Origin: Photorhabdus heterorhabditis
GTDB lineage: Bacteria > Pseudomonadota > Gammaproteobacteria > Enterobacterales > Enterobacteriaceae
Length of the DNA: 56,786 nucleotides
NCBI RefSeq assembly: GCF_018448905.1
Contig: NZ_RCWA01000030.1
Span: forward strand, 1-56,786
Direction: 5' to 3'
Part shown: positions 52,746 to 56,786 of the stretch, one piece after another
How the letters are laid out: every line of letters starts with the position of its first letter
Position numbering within the stretch: the first letter of the stretch is position 1
Made by a program: the position numbers and the translations under genes
Notes under the pieces: generated by a model
Told to the model about the DNA's origin: nothing
Seen by the model: only the letters and a program-made list of their open reading frames with translations
Database searches by the model: none

Positions 52746-54188
52746 TTAGCCTTTGATTTTTTTCAGGGCTTTTTCAACACCATCACCGTATTCTGGGTGA
52801 ACTTTTCTAAATAGCTCAACCTGACGACGTTGAGTATCTTCATGTGCTTGCGATAGCTCACTGGCGATACGATCAAACATACGTTGATGCTCTTTACTGT
52901 TTATTAACATAAACAGTCTACGAGGCTGGCTGAAATAATCTTCATCTTGACGATGGTTCCAGTTGTCAGCATCTCCTTCTAAAGCTAATGATGGATGTTT
53001 GAATTCAGGTTGTTCCTGGAACAACCCAGCGTTGTTTGGTTCATAAGTCACAGTATTGCCGCTGTTACCGTCGACACGCATTGCACCATCACGGTGATAA
53101 TTATGGAACGGACAACGAGGAGTATTGACCGGAATTTGATGGTGGTTAACGCCAAGACGATAACGTTGAGCATCACCATAAGAGAACAGGCGACCCTGTA
53201 ACATCTTATCAGGGGAGAAACTAATACCGGGTATGACATTAGCTGGGTTAAACGCAGCTTGTTCAACTTCTGAGAAATAGTTTTCAGGGTTACGGTGCAG
53301 CTCGAAATAACCGACTTCGATCATTGGATAGTCGCCGTGAGGCCAGACTTTTGTCAGATCAAATGGGTTGTATGGTACTGTAGCCGCTTCTTTTTCTGGC
53401 ATTATCTGAACTTTCAGTTTCCAGCGCGGATAATCGCCTTGTTCAATGGCTGTAAACAAGTCGCGCTGAGAACTTTCACGATCTTTACCGACTAGCGCTT
53501 CCGCTTCTTCATCCATTAAGTTCTTAATGCCTTGCTGGCAACGGAAATGAAATTTCACCCAGAAACGTTCATTATCTGAGTTGATAAAGCTGAATGCATG
53601 GCTACCAAAACCGTGCATATGACGGAAAGATTTAGGCATACCACGGTCACTGAAATCAATGGTTAGTTGGTGCAGTGATTCAGGCTGGTGAGAGAAAAAA
53701 TCCCATTTATAGGCAGGATTACGCAAGTTGGTATGTGGATCACGTTTAACAACATGGTTAAGATCTGGGAATTTCAGGGGATCACGAAGATAAAATACCG
53801 GCGTATTGTTACCCACTAAATCCCAGTTACCTTCTTCTGTATAGAATTTGAGTGCAAAACCACGAATATCACGTTCAGCGTCGGCTGCTCCGCGTTCACC
53901 GGCTACTGTTGAAAAACGGGCAAACATTTCTGTTTTTTTGCCTATTTCAGAGAAAATCTTAGCACGGGTATATTTGGTGATATCGTTAGTGACAACAAAG
54001 GTTCCATAAGCTCCAGAGCCTTTGGCGTGCATACGACGCTCTGGAATAACTTCACGATCAAAATGGGCCAGTTTTTCTAAAAACCAAACATCCTGCAACA
54101 TCATAGGGCCGCGTTGTCCTGCGGTAATGACGTTATTGTTGTCAACGACGGGAGCTCCTGCAACCGTTGTAAGTCCTCTCTTTTTCAT
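52746..54188 (-). CDS. katA: Monofunctional haem catalase (small-subunit, KatA type)
   Basis: Decomposes hydrogen peroxide. 480 residues from the ATG at 54188, which has AGGAG 6 nt upstream; the frame extends one GTG codon further. The distal His is in [14 protein letters not shown], the Asn region in [27 protein letters not shown], and the proximal haem-ligand Tyr in [14 protein letters not shown]. Length and the absence of a C-terminal flavodoxin-like domain place it in the small-subunit clade 3. Likely protects against host oxidative burst. Confidence 0.95.
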   Translation of the reverse strand: MKKRGLTTVAGAPVVDNNNVITAGQRGPMMLQDVWFLEKLAHFDREVIPERRMHAKGSGAYGTFVVTNDITKYTRAKIFSEIGKKTEMFARFSTVAGERGAADAERDIRGFALKFYTEEGNWDLVGNNTPVFYLRDPLKFPDLNHVVKRDPHTNLRNPAYKWDFFSHQPESLHQLTIDFSDRGMPKSFRHMHGFGSHAFSFINSDNERFWVKFHFRCQQGIKNLMDEEAEALVGKDRESSQRDLFTAIEQGDYPRWKLKVQIMPEKEAATVPYNPFDLTKVWPHGDYPMIEVGYFELHRNPENYFSEVEQAAFNPANVIPGISFSPDKMLQGRLFSYGDAQRYRLGVNHHQIPVNTPRCPFHNYHRDGAMRVDGNSGNTVTYEPNNAGLFQEQPEFKHPSLALEGDADNWNHRQDEDYFSQPRRLFMLINSKEHQRMFDRIASELSQAHEDTQRRQVELFRKVHPEYGDGVEKALKKIKG

Positions 54189-54462
54189 CACACTTCTCCT
54201 GTTTTACATGAAAAAAAACAGCGGGATCGCTGATAAGGAAAATGTTTTGGTCAACAGATTAAAATTTTATTCTGATATTATTTTTTTCTTTATTGTTGAG
54301 TAGAAAAATTATTTTATATGAGTAATGATTGCATTAAATAAACTCAATAAACAAATCCACACATATTTAGTAAGTATAGATGATTCATTTGTTTTTGTTG
54401 TCCATTGATTGAATTGTGTTTAAGTAAAATACTTAAGATTAAGTAAATAAAGGGGAAATATC

Positions 54463-55005
54463 ATGAAGGCTTATCTTATTGCGGGAACGACCAGTTTGTT
54501 ATTAATTACTGGATCAGCAAATGCGATTTCTATTAATCTTCAAGCTGGTCGTCATTTTACCAATACTTCAGCTGCAATTGGTGATAATAGTGCTGGATTA
54601 TCTTTTAATGGTAACTGGGTACGTAGTGATCATAATGGGCACTTGGGAAGTTTTGGCACCGCATTTAGCCTGCCTGTTGGTCCGTTAACCGCCAGTGTTG
54701 GCGGTAAAGCGCTTTATTTATTACCTAAAGATGGAAAAGATGGCGGGGCATTGGCTGGAGGCGTCGGTTTGAGCTGGGCTGTTACACCGTCTTTATCCCT
54801 GTATGGTGAAGTTTACGGTGCTCCGTCTGGTTTAACTTCCGGTATTGATTCTTATACTGAGGCAAATGGGGGTTTGCGTTTTACAGTATTTAAACCGCTG
54901 ACAGTGGATGCAGGTTATCGAATGATGAATATGAGAGGGAAAGAGGGGGATCGGGATAACAAACTGGCTGATGGATTTTATGTTGGTGTCGGTTTGAATT
55001 TCTGA
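54463..55005 (+). CDS. yfaZ: YfaZ-family outer membrane protein
   Basis: 180 residues with a signal peptide cleaved after ANA (about residue 21) and a beta-barrel-like alternation that ends in aromatic Phe (YVGVGLNF), as expected for an outer membrane protein. It matches the enterobacterial YfaZ family along its length; function is unknown. AAGGGG lies 7 bp before the ATG. Convergent with tyrP. Confidence 0.85.
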   Translation: MKAYLIAGTTSLLLITGSANAISINLQAGRHFTNTSAAIGDNSAGLSFNGNWVRSDHNGHLGSFGTAFSLPVGPLTASVGGKALYLLPKDGKDGGALAGGVGLSWAVTPSLSLYGEVYGAPSGLTSGIDSYTEANGGLRFTVFKPLTVDAGYRMMNMRGKEGDRDNKLADGFYVGVGLNF

Positions 55006-55016
55006 TCCACTTTTAT

Positions 55017-55052
55017 GAAATTGTCCACACTATTTCTGATGTGGACAATTTC
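55017..55052. terminator. 13-bp inverted repeat between yfaZ and tyrP
   Basis: GAAATTGTCCACA (55017-55029) is perfectly inverted at 55040-55052. It sits between convergent stops 57 bp apart and probably ends both transcripts, though T-tracts are short. Confidence 0.6.
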
Positions 55053-55061
55053 CATGCCTGA

Positions 55062-56267
55062 TTAACCCACTTCTGGCAGTAATCCGCTAACAATACCAAT
55101 CTGGATAGCAATAACGGCAATCCCGCAAAGAAACACTAGAACCAAAGTGGGCTTTCCGCCTTTGACCCGATAAGCTCTTTGTTCAATTTGGCGGCTACGC
55201 CATGCCAGCATTGAAGGCAAAAGCAGAGCGAGAATAGACAGCGCTACTGCCGCGAAAGTCAGAGCCATAACAAAGTTTGGATAGTATAAAGCGCAAAGTA
55301 ACGGTGGAACAAAAGTCACTACACCTGTTTGCAGGCGGCCTGTCGCATTTTTGCGGAGTTTGAACAGATCTGCTATGTAATCGAACAAACCTAAAGAGAC
55401 GCCAAGAAATGAGGTTGCCAGAGCTAAGTCGGCAAATAGATGGACAGCAAGCTCTACTCGAGGAGTCGCGACAACTTCTCTCACCGCTTGTAATAGTCCA
55501 TTTAACCCCGATTGTTCTGACAGAATTCCGACAAAAGTATGGGAAGAAATTGCTCCCAGTGTGGTTAATTGCCACAGGATATAAGCCGCCAGTGGGATAG
55601 CACTCCCGATGACAAATATCTTGCGTAACTTACGGGTATTGCCCCCCATATAACTCACAATACTTGGCACACTGCCGTGAAAGCCAAAAGAGGTGAATAC
55701 TACAGGAATGGCAGATAATACTAAGCCCCGCTCCAAAGGCATTGAGAGCAAGTTAGTACTTTTTATATGGGGCATCATGACTGTCAGCATAATAATCAGG
55801 AAGATGATTTTTGCGGTAAACAACAGGCGGTTCACCATATCAACAGATTGCGTACCAATAGAAACAACGCCGCCGGCCACAATAGTGAAAGTCAGTATCC
55901 CAAATGATACGGAAACAGGTTTATCCAGCCATGAAGAGAGGCTGCCTGATAGCAATTCTCCGGCACCACTGATATAAGCTGTTGTCAGAGCATACATCAG
56001 GAATAGCATACTGAAACCGGTAAGCCATTGACCGCCGCGCCCCAGATAGCGTTTTGCTAGTGTTCCCAACCCGGTATTTGCCGGGTTGTACTGGTAAACT
56101 TCCACCAGCAATAAAGCGGTATAGCTCATTAAAACCCAAAGAGCGACTAACATCACGAAAGTTGTACCAAAGCCAACACCCGCCGCCGCCAGTGGCATAG
56201 CTAGCATTCCAGCTCCAATAGTTGTTCCCGCTACGATGAAAATACTGCCAAGAGTGCGATTCTTCAC
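55062..56267 (-). CDS. tyrP: Tyrosine-specific transport protein TyrP
   Basis: Aromatic amino acid:H+ symporter (ArAAP/HAAAP family) of the inner membrane, 401 residues and 11 hydrophobic segments. It follows E. coli TyrP almost throughout: [78 protein letters not shown], and the C-terminus GLLPEVG. TyrP rather than Mtr or TnaB is the best fit. Two TyrR-box-like sites upstream support tyrosine-responsive control. Confidence 0.93.
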   Translation of the reverse strand: MKNRTLGSIFIVAGTTIGAGMLAMPLAAAGVGFGTTFVMLVALWVLMSYTALLLVEVYQYNPANTGLGTLAKRYLGRGGQWLTGFSMLFLMYALTTAYISGAGELLSGSLSSWLDKPVSVSFGILTFTIVAGGVVSIGTQSVDMVNRLLFTAKIIFLIIMLTVMMPHIKSTNLLSMPLERGLVLSAIPVVFTSFGFHGSVPSIVSYMGGNTRKLRKIFVIGSAIPLAAYILWQLTTLGAISSHTFVGILSEQSGLNGLLQAVREVVATPRVELAVHLFADLALATSFLGVSLGLFDYIADLFKLRKNATGRLQTGVVTFVPPLLCALYYPNFVMALTFAAVALSILALLLPSMLAWRSRQIEQRAYRVKGGKPTLVLVFLCGIAVIAIQIGIVSGLLPEVG

Positions 56268-56335
56268 GCTTTCCTCATGTTTCTGAATTGATTGAAATAG
56301 TTATAGAAAGGTAGGCTAAAGGATCAATTTATTTC

Positions 56336-56376
56336 TGTCAAACAATGGTTACACTTAGTGTAAATAAATAATTACA
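56336..56376 (-). promoter_or_regulatory. Two adjacent TyrR-box candidates upstream of tyrP
   Basis: 56359-56376 reads TGTAAA-N6-ATTACA, one mismatch from the TyrR consensus TGTAAA-N6-TTTACA. 56336-56353 reads TGTCAA-N6-GTTACA, a weaker match. Centres are 23 bp apart. E. coli tyrP also has a strong and a weak box side by side. Confidence 0.75.
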
Positions 56377-56786
56377 TTTTATATTTTTGTATCAATCTGA
56401 ATTATGTATTTCATTAAATATAAAAAGTTACTTATTCTATTAATTTTAAAAAAAACCAGATTTTATTAAAACTTAAATAATATTTATTTTCATCATGGGA
56501 GCTTGCTATGGCCCGATTGCCAGGCTATCGGCGTAATACCATCACACGAAAACTGAAAGAGTCAGGCCGGGCGTAAGGAAACAATATCTCCAGTCTTATC
56601 GTGATTTTTCGGAATTTAATATATCTAATTCACCATTAACAGCAGTAAATAACTGATCTCTGATCACATTTCACACTATTCATTCTGACGGTCAATTAAT
56701 TTCACATTAGAATAGTTTGATGATGTCACTATTAAATCATCAATATTCTCTGTGGAAAGATGGCTGTTTTATCACCGCAGCCTGAC
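56377..56786. other. AT-rich end region with a 22-codon ORF
   Basis: After the tyrP regulatory region the DNA is AT-rich. ATG at 56508 with GGGAG 6 nt upstream opens a 22-codon frame to TAA 56574-56576 (basic peptide beginning MARLPGYRRN). The next frame stays open (RPGVRKQYLQSYRDF) to a TGA at about 56654. It could be a small protein, a frameshifted remnant or chance. Confidence 0.3.

Overview
The window looks like chromosome of an entomopathogenic enterobacterium, most likely Photorhabdus (Xenorhabdus is the main alternative). Three things point there. The chromosomal backbone is enterobacterial (menDHBCE, nuoA-N, lrhA/hexA, alaA, yfbR, yfbS, yfbV, ackA, pta in the Escherichia-like relative order). 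It is interleaved with insect-pathogen accessory genes: an NRPS tail, a XaxAB/PaxAB-type binary pore-forming toxin and exported toxin-like proteins. Intergenic DNA is AT-rich and carries a dispersed palindromic repeat of about 115-157 bp. The genus is inferred from recognition of these features, not from a search.

Layout. 1-1151: the 3' end of an NRPS gene (carrier protein plus thioesterase) with a strong terminator. 1966-9630: astCADBE, the complete arginine succinyltransferase pathway, followed by a CycA-type amino acid permease. 10333-11924: a tandem pair of exported cysteine-rich toxin-like genes, the first interrupted by an in-frame TGA. 12008-12418: a decayed hicB antitoxin. 12705-16644: a segment bounded by two identical 130-bp copies of the pta 3' end. 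It carries a clavaminate-synthase/VioC-like Fe(II)/2-oxoglutarate oxygenase, a TauE/SafE-type permease and an IS982-family element. 16524-25468: pta, ackA, yfbV, a frameshifted yfbS, yfbR and alaA. 26284-27213: the LysR regulator LrhA/HexA. 27922-42945: the 13-gene nuo operon for respiratory complex I (nuoC and nuoD fused). 43076-45397: the paxAB toxin pair, convergent with nuo. 46582-52250: menDHBCE. 52746-56267: catalase, a YfaZ-like outer membrane protein and tyrP with two upstream TyrR-box candidates.

How the genes fit together. ast, alaA, the CycA-like permease and tyrP handle amino acids. ackA-pta makes acetate/ATP. nuo and men supply the respiratory chain and menaquinone. HexA is the known global regulator that in Photorhabdus represses symbiosis and secondary-metabolism functions. 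The accessory parts (NRPS, exported pair, oxygenase/permease cassette, paxAB) sit between housekeeping blocks.

Most interesting: the oxygenase/exporter cassette flanked by the duplicated pta end, where the left copy still has the native pta terminator and the right copy rebuilds a full-length pta; the exported toxin-like pair with one member stopped at a Trp codon; and a small palindrome-ended element nested inside one copy of the dispersed repeat with a 10-bp target duplication. No tRNA, rRNA or CRISPR array was seen.
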